Assembly (NCBI RefSeq): GCF_014645195.1
Contig: NZ_BMLK01000014.1
Coordinates: 1-64,000, forward strand
Direction of reading: 5' to 3'
DNA from: Novosphingobium indicum
GTDB lineage: Bacteria; Pseudomonadota; Alphaproteobacteria; Sphingomonadales; Sphingomonadaceae
DNA: 64,000 nt
Of this stretch, positions 45,071 through 54,614 are shown in pieces. Every line of letters begins with the position of its first letter. The stretch's first letter is position 1. The translations under genes and the position numbers were made by a program. Under the pieces are notes generated by a model. The model was not told where the DNA came from, ran no database searches, and saw nothing but the letters and a program-made list of their open reading frames with translations.

Positions 45071-45790
45071 ATGACGCTCGCATCCACACCCAAATTCCCC
45101 CACGAAACCATGATGGCTCCGCCGACCATATTGCTGGTCGAAGACGACGGGGCCTTGAGGACGTTGACGGCTCGTGCGCTGCGGCAGAGCGGCTTCAATG
45201 TGCTTACCGCCGCGACCGGCGCCGAGATGTGGGTCACCCTTCGGGAATCCGCCGTGAATCTCGTGGTCCTCGACATCATGCTGCCGGGTACGAGCGGGTT
45301 CGACCTGTTCCGCCGGCTACGGCGTGAAAGCGACGTGCCGATTATCTTCGTCAGCGCGCGGGGCAGCGAGGAAGACCGTGTGCTCGGCCTCGAACTCGGA
45401 GCGGACGACTATCTGGCCAAGCCGTTCAGCACGCGTGAGCTTGCTGCGCGTGTCAGCGCCGTGCTGCGGCGTGGCGGCGGGATGGAAACGACGGCCGATC
45501 GCGGGGGCGACAATAGCCGCACGCCGGACATCATCCGTTTCGATGGCTGGCAGGTGTTCCTGGCGCGCCGCGAGCTTCGCTCTCCGAGCGGGGCCATCGT
45601 CGATCTGACCGGCGCGGAATTCGATCTGCTTTCCACTTTTCTCGGCTATCCCCAGCGGGTGCTTGGGCGCGAGCGGCTCATGGAGCTTTCGCGTTCGCGC
45701 ATCGGCGACAGTTCCGACCGCAGTATAGACGTGCTTGTCAGCCGTCTGCGCCGCAAGCTACAGGCAGAGGGCTGCGAGCCCCCATCGTGA
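45071..45790 (+). CDS. OmpR-family response regulator, C-terminus frameshifted
   Basis: The receiver domain is complete: ILLVEDDGALRTL with acidic pocket, VVLDIMLPGTSGFDLF with phosphoacceptor Asp, FVSARG and DDYLAKPFSTREL with Lys. The winged helix runs to SRSRIGDSSDRSIDVLVSRL then RRKLQAEG. The frame then ends early as CEPPS. In the +1 frame the missing end is present: IVTVRGVGYMFKAEVTRG, stopping at 45838-45840 where it overlaps the kinase ATG (TGATG). A missing base in the C run 45779-45783 explains this. Without the terminal hairpin, DNA binding would suffer. It may be a sequencing error, a real mutation or phase variation. ATG 45110 is an alternative start. Confidence 0.88.
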   Translation: MTLASTPKFPHETMMAPPTILLVEDDGALRTLTARALRQSGFNVLTAATGAEMWVTLRESAVNLVVLDIMLPGTSGFDLFRRLRRESDVPIIFVSARGSEEDRVLGLELGADDYLAKPFSTRELAARVSAVLRRGGGMETTADRGGDNSRTPDIIRFDGWQVFLARRELRSPSGAIVDLTGAEFDLLSTFLGYPQRVLGRERLMELSRSRIGDSSDRSIDVLVSRLRRKLQAEGCEPPS

Positions 45791-45839
45791 CGGTTCGCGG
45801 CGTTGGGTACATGTTCAAGGCGGAAGTGACGCGAGGCTG

Positions 45840-47165
45840 ATGGCAGGTCGCATGGTTGCGATGTTTCGGCGGCTGGGGCTGCCCGAGCGGTTGCTGGGTA
45901 TTCTCCTGTTGGTGATCGTCGTCGACTTTGTGGCGAATTCGGTCCTGTTCGACCGTGCCAACTCCTTCGAATTGCGCCGCGACGATGCCGAACGCATTGC
46001 CGAAAACCTCGTTCTGTCCACCCGCATGCTCGAGCGCGCCCCGACCGAAAAGCGGGATGCCCTCGCGACGGAACTGAGCACAGAGCGCTTTGCGCTCGAC
46101 TGGATGGCCCCCGGCGAGCGGCAGCGCGGTTCGCTGGGTCTTGCCAACCTGCGCGCGCAGGTGGTCGAGATCGAACCCGAGCTGGCCTATGCGGACCTTG
46201 AGCTGCACCTCGAGGAAATGCCGGGCAAGGGCAACATCGGCGGATCGCTGCAACTTACCGATCGCAGCGTGCTGCGCTTCCACACCCACGCCCATGCCGC
46301 CTGGACGCTTACGGTCGGGCGCATCATCAGCATGCTGCTGCCCACGCTTCTGCTGATCGTACTTGCCTGGATATTGCTGCGGGCAACATTGCGCCCGCTT
46401 CGCAATCTGATCGGCGCGGCTCGAAATCTGGGCTCGGGGCCGCCCAATCCAGTGCCCGAGCGCGGCCCCGACGAGTTGCGCAGCCTTATTCGCGCGCTCA
46501 ATGAAATGCAGGAGCGCATTCACCAGTCGCTGGTCGATCGGACCCAGACGATGCTGGCTATCGGTCACGATCTCAAGACGCCGCTTTCGCGCATGCAACT
46601 GCGGCTCGACGACAGTGCGCTCGATTCCGATGTGCGCGAAGGCTTGAATCATGACATCGTCGAGATGCGCATGTTGCTGGAATCGCTCCAGGCCTATGTC
46701 GACAGCGACGGTCGCAACATTCCGCCCGAGCGCATGGACATTGCGGTGATGGCGGAAACGCTGGTGGATACCGCCGCCGATCAAGGCGCGGATGCCACCT
46801 ATTCCGGTGCATCAAGTCTGGTGGTGCGCGTGCGCCCGGTGGCGATCCGCAGGGCACTGTCCAACCTCATAGAGAACGCCATTCACTACGGCGGGAATGC
46901 GCGCGTTCATGTCCGTCAGGATGGCGGAGCGGCGGAAATCGTGGTCGAGGACGATGGTCCCGGCATTCCCGAAGACCGCATTTCCGATGCCTTGCAACCT
47001 TTCGTCCGGCTCGACACATCGCGAGCCCGCGACACGGCCGGCATGGGGCTGGGTCTGCCGATCGTGCGCAAGGCCGTTCGCATGGAAAACGGCACGCTGG
47101 ACTTGCGCAACCGGCCGGAGGGCGGATTGCGCGCGACGATCCGATTGCCGTTGACGCCGAATTGA
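45840..47165 (+). CDS. EnvZ-like sensor histidine kinase
   Basis: A 441-residue membrane kinase: a first helix (LLGILLLVIVVDFVANSVLF), a periplasmic domain of about 130 residues, a second helix near residue 160-185 (LLPTLLLIVLAWILL), HAMP, then MLAIGHDLKTPLSRMQLRLD with the phosphorylated His. The N box is LSNLIENAIHYGG and the G boxes include VEDDGPGIPED and GMGLGLPIVRK. It pairs with the overlapping response regulator. The signal is unknown; downstream genes concern bicarbonate and the envelope. Confidence 0.92.
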   Translation: MAGRMVAMFRRLGLPERLLGILLLVIVVDFVANSVLFDRANSFELRRDDAERIAENLVLSTRMLERAPTEKRDALATELSTERFALDWMAPGERQRGSLGLANLRAQVVEIEPELAYADLELHLEEMPGKGNIGGSLQLTDRSVLRFHTHAHAAWTLTVGRIISMLLPTLLLIVLAWILLRATLRPLRNLIGAARNLGSGPPNPVPERGPDELRSLIRALNEMQERIHQSLVDRTQTMLAIGHDLKTPLSRMQLRLDDSALDSDVREGLNHDIVEMRMLLESLQAYVDSDGRNIPPERMDIAVMAETLVDTAADQGADATYSGASSLVVRVRPVAIRRALSNLIENAIHYGGNARVHVRQDGGAAEIVVEDDGPGIPEDRISDALQPFVRLDTSRARDTAGMGLGLPIVRKAVRMENGTLDLRNRPEGGLRATIRLPLTPN

Positions 47166-47295
47166 GCGTTTGACGCGCTGCAGCAAAACTTCGTTACGTT
47201 TCCGCACGATGGAGGAAAATCGCGCCACCTAACTCTTGTCCTATCCCGGTGGCAACGTGCTGCCGTGTCGAGATAACAAGAAAAGGGTGACCGAC

Positions 47296-47985
47296 ATGAA
47301 CGAGCTGATCGGCCGCGTATTCCACTTCGAGAAGTCGATTTTTCCTGACAACGGCGAATTGTTCAGCAAGCTGGCAACCCATGGGCAGGAGCCGAAGGCG
47401 CTGATGATTTCCTGCGCAGATTCGCGCATCGTTCCCGAGCAGATCATGCAGGCGCAGCCCGGTGATCTGTTTGTCTGCCGCAACGCCGGCAACATGGTCC
47501 CGCCTTATGCGACCATGAACGGCGGCGTGACTTCCACCGTTGAGTTTGCAGTTGCGGCACTCGGCGTGCGCGACATCATCGTGTGCGGTCACTCGGACTG
47601 CGGCGCGATGAAGGCGCTGAGCGATCCGACGGGCCTTGAATCGATGCCCAACGTTGCTGCCTGGTTGCGCCACGGCGCCGCCGCCGAGCACATCGTCAGC
47701 ACTTGCCATGGCGAACTGAGCGGCAAGGAGCGTGTTCGCGCGGTCAGCCTCGAGAACATCATCTCCCAGATCGCGCACCTGCGCACGCACCCCTCGGTGG
47801 CAGCAGCCATCGCGCGCGGCGAGATGACACTGCATGGCTGGTTCGTAGATATCCACGCCGGTCAGGTGCTGGGTCTCGACGGCGATACGGGTGAATTCGT
47901 GGCGCTGCGCGAAAATCGTGATCTGCCTGTCGCGCTTGCTGCCCGTCAGCGTATTGCTTCCGAGTACGCCGAGGCTGCCGAATGA
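47296..47985 (+). CDS. can: Beta-class carbonic anhydrase
   Basis: A 229-residue beta carbonic anhydrase with zinc ligands in MISCADSRIVPE (Cys and the Asp-Arg dyad) and VCGHSDCGAMKAL (His, Cys). It interconverts CO2 and bicarbonate in the cytoplasm. ATG 47296 (MNELIGRVFHFEKSIF) gives the usual length. The stop overlaps the SulP transporter start (ATGA), so enzyme and transporter are made together. Confidence 0.94.
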   Translation: MNELIGRVFHFEKSIFPDNGELFSKLATHGQEPKALMISCADSRIVPEQIMQAQPGDLFVCRNAGNMVPPYATMNGGVTSTVEFAVAALGVRDIIVCGHSDCGAMKALSDPTGLESMPNVAAWLRHGAAAEHIVSTCHGELSGKERVRAVSLENIISQIAHLRTHPSVAAAIARGEMTLHGWFVDIHAGQVLGLDGDTGEFVALRENRDLPVALAARQRIASEYAEAAE

Positions 47986-49523
47986 GCGCGAGCCTCGCCA
48001 CAGCGGGCGAGGAGCGCACAGGCCTCTTCGCCCATTTCGGGCGCGATTTCACCGCGTCCATCGTCGTTTTCCTCGTCGCGATGCCTCTTTGCATGGGCAT
48101 CGCGATCGCGTCCGGTGTGCCGCCCGAAAAGGGTCTGGTGACCGGCATTATCGGCGGGATCGTCGTCGGACTCGTTTCCGGTTCTCCGCTGCAGGTCAGT
48201 GGTCCGGCTGCCGGCCTCGCCGTCATCGTCTTCGAGTTTGTCCGTGAAAACGGGCTCGAAGCGCTCGGTCCGGTGCTGCTGCTGGCCGGCGTTCTCCAGC
48301 TTGTCGCCGGCGCGCTCAAGCTCGGCGGCCTGTTTCGTGCCATCAGCCCGGCTGTCGTTCACGGCATGCTCGCGGGTATCGGTGCGCTGATCGTTATCGG
48401 CCAGTTCCACATTCTCTTCGACGAGAAGCCGCTTTCGAGCGGGCTCGAGAATATGGCGATGATGCCGTCTCGCGTGCTGGGCCTGGACTTCAACGACGTT
48501 GCCGCGACCGAACTTGCCCTCGCGCTCGGCGTGCTGACGATTGTCGTGATGATGGGGTGGGAAAAACTCCGTCCCAAGGCGATGTCGCTCGTTCCCGGTG
48601 CCTTGCTGGGCGTCATGGCTGCCACGGCCATTGCCTGGGGCATGGACCTCAACGTTGCCCGCATTCAGGTTCCGGAATCGATCGGTGCCGCCTTTGCGCT
48701 GCCGACGTCGATGGAATGGTTCGCGCCGCTCGCCAGCCCCTCGCTGATCGTTGCCGCGCTCGCCATCGCCTTTATCGCCAGTGCCGAGACGCTTCTTTCG
48801 GCAGCGGCGGTCGATCGCATGCACGACGGCGTTCGCACCAAGTACGACAAGGAATTGAGCGCGCAGGGCGTGGGCAATTTCCTGTGCGGCCTTGTGGGCG
48901 CGCTTCCGATGACCGGCGTTATCGTGCGTAGCTCGGCCAACGTTCAGGCCGGCGCCAAGACCCGTCTTTCGACGATGCTTCACGGCATCTGGATCCTCGG
49001 CTTCGTTGCCGTGCTTCCCTGGCTGCTGGCCGAAGTGCCGATGGCGGCGCTGGGCGGTGTGCTGGTGGTTACAGGCTGGAAGCTGGTGAGCCTCAAGCAT
49101 GTCCGTCACCTGTTCAAGGCGCATGGTTTCCTGCCGGCTGCCGTCTGGGCCGTGACCTTCATTCTCGTCGTCACGACCGACCTGCTCACCGGCGTCCTCG
49201 TCGGCCTGGCGCTGACGGTGGTCGAACTGCTGCCGCACATCAAGGATCTGCGTCTCAAGGTGCATGAGCATGACGGCGAAGAGGAAACCCGTCTGGAACT
49301 CGATGGTGCGGCCACGTTCGTAGGCCTGACCAAGCTCAACTCCGTGCTGGAACGCCAGCCGGCGGGGCGTCCCATTCACCTCGATCTCGGCAAGGTCAAG
49401 GCCATGGACCACACTACGGCGGAAACGCTGAGCGAGTGGATCCAGCGCCGTCGCCAGAGCGGCCATAAGGACCGCATCACCGGCGACGAAGCCATCCTGC
49501 GGCCGCTGCCGGTCGGAGGCTGA
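47982..49523 (+). CDS. SulP-family anion transporter, probable bicarbonate uptake
   Basis: A 513-residue SLC26/SulP transporter with ASIVVFLVAMPLCMGIAIAS and VSGSPLQVSGPAAGLAVIVF in the membrane domain, and a C-terminal STAS domain of about 100 residues (HLDLGKVKAMDHTTAETLSE). Family members carry sulfate, bicarbonate or C4 acids. Coupling to carbonic anhydrase strongly suggests HCO3- uptake, as with BicA-type carriers. This is inference from context. An excellent terminator follows the stop. Confidence 0.9.
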   Translation: MSASLATAGEERTGLFAHFGRDFTASIVVFLVAMPLCMGIAIASGVPPEKGLVTGIIGGIVVGLVSGSPLQVSGPAAGLAVIVFEFVRENGLEALGPVLLLAGVLQLVAGALKLGGLFRAISPAVVHGMLAGIGALIVIGQFHILFDEKPLSSGLENMAMMPSRVLGLDFNDVAATELALALGVLTIVVMMGWEKLRPKAMSLVPGALLGVMAATAIAWGMDLNVARIQVPESIGAAFALPTSMEWFAPLASPSLIVAALAIAFIASAETLLSAAAVDRMHDGVRTKYDKELSAQGVGNFLCGLVGALPMTGVIVRSSANVQAGAKTRLSTMLHGIWILGFVAVLPWLLAEVPMAALGGVLVVTGWKLVSLKHVRHLFKAHGFLPAAVWAVTFILVVTTDLLTGVLVGLALTVVELLPHIKDLRLKVHEHDGEEETRLELDGAATFVGLTKLNSVLERQPAGRPIHLDLGKVKAMDHTTAETLSEWIQRRRQSGHKDRITGDEAILRPLPVGG

Positions 49524-49572
49524 CAACGTTCACCTGGAGGCCGGTCACCCTCACGTCCGGTCCCCCAACCTT

Positions 49573-49611
49573 CCGGGCGGGCTCGCAATGCGGCCCGCCC
49601 GGCTTTCTTTT
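49573..49611 (+). terminator. Intrinsic terminator after the carbonic anhydrase-SulP operon
   Basis: CCGGGCGGG (49573-49581) pairs with CCCGCCCGG (49594-49602), followed by CTTTCTTTT. It lies about 50 bases beyond the SulP stop. Confidence 0.88.
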
Positions 49612-49792
49612 CATGACAGATCGCAGCGGCGTGCAATGGAAACACTTCGTTACACAAGGGAAAAAAACGCGACAATTATATTGCGTATGCGAAGAAAGCC
49701 GGAGTGAAACGGATCCGCCACGAAGCAGGATTCGGCACGCCGGTCGCAGGAAGGAACGTGAATAATCACATCAACATGAGGGCGTTCCACAT

Positions 49793-50632
49793 ATGAAAAC
49801 TCGTCTGCTTGCAGGTGCCGCAGGTCTCGCCGCGGCCTGCCTCGCGTTTGCTGCTCCCGCTTCGGCGCAGGACATCCCCGAATCCATTACGATTTCCGGT
49901 AGTGCCACGCTGGTCACCGACTACCGCTTCCGTGGCGTCTCCATGACCGACAAGGAAATGGCGATCCAGGGTGGTATCGACGTCGCGCACGAAAGCGGCT
50001 TCTACATCGGCACCTGGGCTTCGAACCTCTCGGGCTGGGGTACCTTCGGCGGTTCCAACATGGAACTCGACATCTACGGTGGTTTCGCGACCGACATCGG
50101 CAGCGGCATCAACCTCGACGTCGGTGTGACCTGGTACATGTTCCCGGGCGGCCTCGACACGACCGATTTCGCCGAGCCCTACGTGAAGCTGTCGAGCGAC
50201 ATCGGCCCGGCCAACGTTCTCGTCGGCGTTGCCTATGCCCCGAAGCAGGAAGCTCTGGGCACCTGGTACAACAGCGCCGCTTCGGCCACTTACGACAACC
50301 CGGGTGACAAGGGCGACAACCTCTACATCTGGACCGACGCCAGCATTGCCGTCCCCGAAACGCCGCTGACCATCAGCGGTCACATCGGCTTTTCCGACGG
50401 TAACCCGGGCCTTGGCCCCTGGGGCACCAGCCCGGCGCCGACCGGCAAGTACATGGACTGGAGCCTGGGCGCCGAATACGCGCTTGGTCCGCTCACGTTC
50501 GGCGTGGCCTATATCGACACCGATCTGACGAAGTCGGAAACGGCCTACCTGCAGCCGAACTTCTCTTCGAGCAAGAACGGTTCGTCGATCGCCGGATCGA
50601 CCGTCGTGTTCTCGCTCTCTGCTGGTTTCTGA
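49793..50632 (+). CDS. TorF-family putative porin
   Basis: A 279-residue outer-membrane protein. The signal peptide MKTRLLAGAAGLAAACLAFA ends at ASAQD; the mature protein is a beta barrel of alternating aromatic strands (TLVTDYRFRGVSMTDKEMAI at the start) and closes with the terminal Phe of SLSAGF, the outer-membrane signature. It belongs to the TorF/TIGR02001 family. An A-rich upstream region and a clean terminator downstream suggest a well-expressed single-gene unit. Confidence 0.9.
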   Translation: MKTRLLAGAAGLAAACLAFAAPASAQDIPESITISGSATLVTDYRFRGVSMTDKEMAIQGGIDVAHESGFYIGTWASNLSGWGTFGGSNMELDIYGGFATDIGSGINLDVGVTWYMFPGGLDTTDFAEPYVKLSSDIGPANVLVGVAYAPKQEALGTWYNSAASATYDNPGDKGDNLYIWTDASIAVPETPLTISGHIGFSDGNPGLGPWGTSPAPTGKYMDWSLGAEYALGPLTFGVAYIDTDLTKSETAYLQPNFSSSKNGSSIAGSTVVFSLSAGF

Positions 50633-50675
50633 CCTACCCACAGTCAGAAAAACGCGGCGCCCTAGCCGCACTTTG

Positions 50676-50711
50676 GACGCCCGGCCCCGCGAAGCCGGGC
50701 GTCTTTTCGTT
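50676..50711 (+). terminator. Intrinsic terminator after the porin gene
   Basis: GACGCCCGGC (50676-50685) pairs with GCCGGGCGTC (50694-50703) around eight bases, followed by TTTTCGTT. It lies 43 bases after the TorF stop. Confidence 0.88.
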
Positions 50712-50778
50712 TGGGCGGGGAAACTGATTTGTGCCCGCTGACGCTATCCTGAAACCTCCGATCGGGTATGCTGTGTGA

Positions 50779-51783
50779 ATGGTGGTCGCCTGGCTTCAGT
50801 TTCTCGCATGCATGGCGGTGATCGCCATTGCCGGCCCCTCTCTCACTCGCAGCGCTCACGCGATCGCCCGGCTTTCCGGCATGTCGCAGGGCTGGGCCGG
50901 CCTGATCCTGCTGGCCACGGCGACCTCGCTGCCTGAGCTCTATACCGGGATCAGTTCGGTTGCTCTGGCCAACGCCCCGAACATCGCGATGGGTGACGCG
51001 CTGGGCAGTTGCCTGTTCAACCTTGTCATGCTGGTCATTCTCGATGCGCTATCGCGCGGTGAGCCGGTGTGGCGCCGGGTCGATCAGGGGCACATTCTCA
51101 CAGCGGGTTTCGGCGTGATCCTGATCGGTTTCGTCGGCGCATTGGTTCTCGTCGTGCGCGAGGGCTTCGACTTCAAGATCGGTCATGTCAGCCTCTATTC
51201 GCCGCTGCTTCTGCTGCTGTACCTGATCGCGATGCGCGCGGCGTTCCACTACGAAAACCGCCCCCGGGCGGTTGCCAAGGAGCCGGCCGCCATTGTCGAA
51301 GGCGAGACGCTGGGGCGCTCCATCCAGCAATACGTTCTGGCGGCGCTGGTCGTTGCCGGGGCCGGGGCATGGCTGCCTTTCGCCGGTCTGGACGTGGCGG
51401 CTGCCATGGGGTGGCAGACATCGTTCGTCGGAACCCTGTTCGTGGCGGCGGCGACATCCATTCCCGAACTGGTCGTGACGATCATGGCGCTGCGGCTGGG
51501 CTCGGCCGACATGGCGATCGGTAACCTGTTGGGCAGCAACCTGTTCGCCATTCTCGTGATCGCTATCGACGATCTTGCCTATGGCCACGGTTCGCTGTTC
51601 GCGGCGGTATCCCCGGCGCATGCGGTGACGGCTTTCGCGGGCTCGATCATGGCAGGCATCCTGATCGTCGCGCTGCTGTACCGACCGGGAAACCGCTTCT
51701 TCGGCGTGATCAGCTGGATCGGCTTGGCGCTGCTGGCGGTCTATCTGCTGAGTGCCTACACGATTTATCTGCACGGGCACTGA
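50779..51783 (+). CDS. Sodium/calcium exchanger family (CaCA) antiporter
   Basis: A 334-residue membrane protein with the two inverted alpha repeats of CaCA exchangers: ATATSLPELYTGISSVALAN ... GDALGSCLFNL and AAATSIPELVVTIMALRLGS ... GNLLGSNLFAI. The acidic and Asn residues of both repeats are present. It probably exchanges Ca2+ or another divalent cation for Na+ or H+. It begins with ATG 50779, without a strong ribosome site. Confidence 0.9.
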   Translation: MVVAWLQFLACMAVIAIAGPSLTRSAHAIARLSGMSQGWAGLILLATATSLPELYTGISSVALANAPNIAMGDALGSCLFNLVMLVILDALSRGEPVWRRVDQGHILTAGFGVILIGFVGALVLVVREGFDFKIGHVSLYSPLLLLLYLIAMRAAFHYENRPRAVAKEPAAIVEGETLGRSIQQYVLAALVVAGAGAWLPFAGLDVAAAMGWQTSFVGTLFVAAATSIPELVVTIMALRLGSADMAIGNLLGSNLFAILVIAIDDLAYGHGSLFAAVSPAHAVTAFAGSIMAGILIVALLYRPGNRFFGVISWIGLALLAVYLLSAYTIYLHGH

Positions 51784-51794
51784 GCTTTTAAGTC

Positions 51795-51928
51795 GGATCG
51801 ACATTCAGCCCTGACGGCCTGCAAATGGTGCTTTTTCGTGCTTCCGGTGCTCACGTGCCAAAAGTACGCTGCGCTCCGGGGCCCGGAAAAACACTATTTT
51901 CGGTTCGCCATCTTCTGAATGTCGATCC
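51795..51928. repeat. Inverted repeat in the convergent intergenic region
   Basis: GGATCGACATTCAG (51795-51808) is the exact reverse complement of 51915-51928, enclosing 106 bases. The inner part includes a GCTCACGTG-like and CTCCGGGGCCCGGA-rich stretch that resembles dispersed intergenic repeats I associate with sphingomonads. It lies between the stops of two convergent genes and may act as a large terminator or be a REP-type element. Confidence 0.55.
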
Positions 51929-51931
51929 GCC

Positions 51932-54493
51932 CTAGCGCGCGATCCCTCTGCCATAGTGGCGCTTCGCCAAGGCCAGAACAGAAGCGAGGGCGACGACCAT
52001 GACGCTGACGGCAGCGATGCCGCGCATATCCAGCACGGCGAAGTGAAACAGGTCTGCCACCGGCTGGATCAGGAAGAGTGAGGCGTAGATCGCGCCGGTG
52101 ACGCCCAGGATCACGAAGAACGTCAGGTTATGGCCTGTGCGATGCGGCCCCTTGCCGATGCGGAAGGAGCGGTTGATGAAGACCAGCACCAGAACCGTGC
52201 AGATCAGTCCGGCAAAGCAGGTCGCGCGGAACAGCTCGTCCTCCATGCCGGAGAAATGCGTCCAGGCCGCCAGCGCCACGAGGAAGACAAGCGCGAGGCC
52301 GCCTTGTAGTACCGACCACTTGAGCAGCGCGCGCGTGACCAGCGGGCTTTCCGGATCGCGCGGCTCGCGGCGCATGATGTCCGCCTCTTCGGGCTCGGCC
52401 TCGAACGAGAGCGAGCAGATCGGGTCGATGATCATTTCCAGCAGCGCGATGTGCACCGGGCCGAGGATGATCGGCCATCCGGTCAGCAAGGGGGCAATGG
52501 CAAGACCGCCGATGGGCAGGTGCACGGCGAAGATGAACTCGGTCGCCTTGCGGATGTTGTCGTAGATCCGGCGCCCGAGCTGCACGGCGACGGGGATCGA
52601 CTTGAAGTCGTCGTCCAGCAGGACAAGCGAAGAGGCTTCGCGCGCGACATCGGTGCCGCGCTGGCCCATGGCGACGCCGATGTGCGCGGCCTTGAGCGAG
52701 GGGGCATCGTTCACACCGTCGCCGGTCATCGCGACCACTTCGCCCGCCGCCTTGAGCGCGCGCACGATGCGCAGCTTCTGTTCGGGCATGACGCGGGCGA
52801 ACACAGCTATCGTGCCGATCTGTGCGGCGAGGTCTTCGTCGCCGAGCGCCTCGATTTCGTCACCGGTCAGAGTACCGCCTTCGGCGATACCGGCTTTCGC
52901 TGCGATGGCCCGCGCGGTCGCGGGATAGTCGCCGGTGATCATCACCACCCGGATGCCCGCGCCCTGCAATGTGCGCACGGCCTCGGGCACGCTTTCGCGT
53001 AACGGATCGGCCAGACCGACGAGCCCGGCGAAGGCGAAGTCGAACTGGCGCTGGCTTTCGGGCAATTCACCGTCCTCCCAGCGGCCCTGGGCGACGCCAA
53101 GGATGCGCAGGCCGCGTTCGGCCATTTCGGCGACGGAGGCTTCCATCGCGTGCCGCTCTGCGCCGTCCAGACCGCACAGTTCGGCAATCGCTTCAGGCGC
53201 GCCCTTGGCGGCGACCAGCTTCCCGTCCTGTTCGTTGCTGGTCCAGACGTGGGTCATGGCCAGCAGTTCGGGAGCCAGCGGGTAGTGGTGGTGGAGGGTC
53301 CAGCCTTCGTCCTGGCGGTCTTTCAGCTCGACGTTCGGAAAGGCGCTGTCGAGCTGATGAAAGGCCTTCTCCATCGGATCGAAGGGCTCTTCGGGGCAGG
53401 CGAGAATGCCCGCGCGGGCCAGATCGCGAAAAGGTTCGGGAAAGGTAACGCCGTCCTCGCCGGGGCGGAAGGCTTCCCCGCCGGGTAGCCGCATTTCCTC
53501 CACCTGCATGCGGTTCTGCGTGAGCGTGCCGGTCTTGTCGGTGCACAGCACTGTTGCTGCGCCCAGCGTCTCGATGGCCGTCCCGCGCCTTGCCAGCACG
53601 CGCGAACGGGACATGCGCAGCGCGCCCATGGTCATGAACAGCGTGAGGACTACCGGCAGTTCCTCGGGCAGCAGCGACATGGCGAGCGCGATGCCGGAAA
53701 GCAGCGCATCGACCCAGCTGCCTCTCAGGAAGCCGTAGAGCAGGATCGCGAGCACGCTGACGCCGATCCCACCGGCGGCGAACCAGCGCACCAGCTTGCG
53801 GGTCTGCAGGGTCAGGCGCGGCGTTTCATTGCCCAGCGTCGAAAGCGACTGGCCGATAGCCCCAATGCGGGTGCGTGGCCCTGTGCCCGCGACCCGCAGC
53901 AGCCCGGCACCGCGCACGACCAGCGTGCCCGAATAGGCATAGGGAATGCCGTCGCCGCCGGGCACCGGCGCTTCGTTCGGTTCTTCCCCTTTGAGCGCGG
54001 CTTTGGTCACGGCGACGGATTCGCCGGTCAGGATCGCTTCGTCCGCCTGCAGCGTGTCGGCTTCGATGACCCAGCCGTCTGCCGCCACGCGTCCGCCTTC
54101 GCTCAGGACCAGCAGGTCGCCGCGAACGACATCGCGCGAGCGGATCGACTGGCGTCGGCCATCGCGGATGACTAGGGCTTGCGGCATCGAGAGATCGCGC
54201 AAGGCATCGATGGCTTTTTCGGTGCGGGCTTCCTGAACCACGGCAATGACGATGGTCAGCCCGGCAAAGGCCATCAGGATCAGGGCATCGTGCAGCTCGC
54301 CCAGCACCAGATAGATCGCGCCCGCTCCCAGCAGGAACAGCAGCATGGGCTCGCGCAGGACACCTGCCGCAACCGCTAGGATCGAGCGCTTCTTGGCGCT
54401 GGAAAGTTCGTTGGGACCGTCCGCCGCAAGGCGCGCTTCGGCATCGCTCTGCGTCAGACCATGGCGGGCTGGATTGGAAGAGGGCTCTGTCAT
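51932..54493 (-). CDS. P-type cation-transporting ATPase
   Basis: An 853-residue pump: actuator TGES, LLPEELPVVLTLF in the fourth helix, LCTDKTGTLTQNRM with Asp319 phosphorylated, and MTGDGVNDAPSLKAAHIGVA. The C-terminal helices carry HIALLEMIIDPICSLSFEAE, with several membrane acidic residues. It belongs to the P2-like group different from the 36169 pump (PEEL instead of PEGL). The ion is unknown. It diverges from the CHAT gene with 121 bases between starts and converges with the CaCA gene. Confidence 0.88.
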   Translation of the reverse strand: MTEPSSNPARHGLTQSDAEARLAADGPNELSSAKKRSILAVAAGVLREPMLLFLLGAGAIYLVLGELHDALILMAFAGLTIVIAVVQEARTEKAIDALRDLSMPQALVIRDGRRQSIRSRDVVRGDLLVLSEGGRVAADGWVIEADTLQADEAILTGESVAVTKAALKGEEPNEAPVPGGDGIPYAYSGTLVVRGAGLLRVAGTGPRTRIGAIGQSLSTLGNETPRLTLQTRKLVRWFAAGGIGVSVLAILLYGFLRGSWVDALLSGIALAMSLLPEELPVVLTLFMTMGALRMSRSRVLARRGTAIETLGAATVLCTDKTGTLTQNRMQVEEMRLPGGEAFRPGEDGVTFPEPFRDLARAGILACPEEPFDPMEKAFHQLDSAFPNVELKDRQDEGWTLHHHYPLAPELLAMTHVWTSNEQDGKLVAAKGAPEAIAELCGLDGAERHAMEASVAEMAERGLRILGVAQGRWEDGELPESQRQFDFAFAGLVGLADPLRESVPEAVRTLQGAGIRVVMITGDYPATARAIAAKAGIAEGGTLTGDEIEALGDEDLAAQIGTIAVFARVMPEQKLRIVRALKAAGEVVAMTGDGVNDAPSLKAAHIGVAMGQRGTDVAREASSLVLLDDDFKSIPVAVQLGRRIYDNIRKATEFIFAVHLPIGGLAIAPLLTGWPIILGPVHIALLEMIIDPICSLSFEAEPEEADIMRREPRDPESPLVTRALLKWSVLQGGLALVFLVALAAWTHFSGMEDELFRATCFAGLICTVLVLVFINRSFRIGKGPHRTGHNLTFFVILGVTGAIYASLFLIQPVADLFHFAVLDMRGIAAVSVMVVALASVLALAKRHYGRGIAR

Positions 54494-54614
54494 CGTACGC
54501 GAGCAGTGTGTTTGCTAATTGTGACGGGATCAAGATGGCGATCACTTCGGCTTGCTGTTGCCCGTGTCGATGCATGGTTTATGAGTTTGCCATTCGGGGG
54601 AAGGGGCAAAGGCA

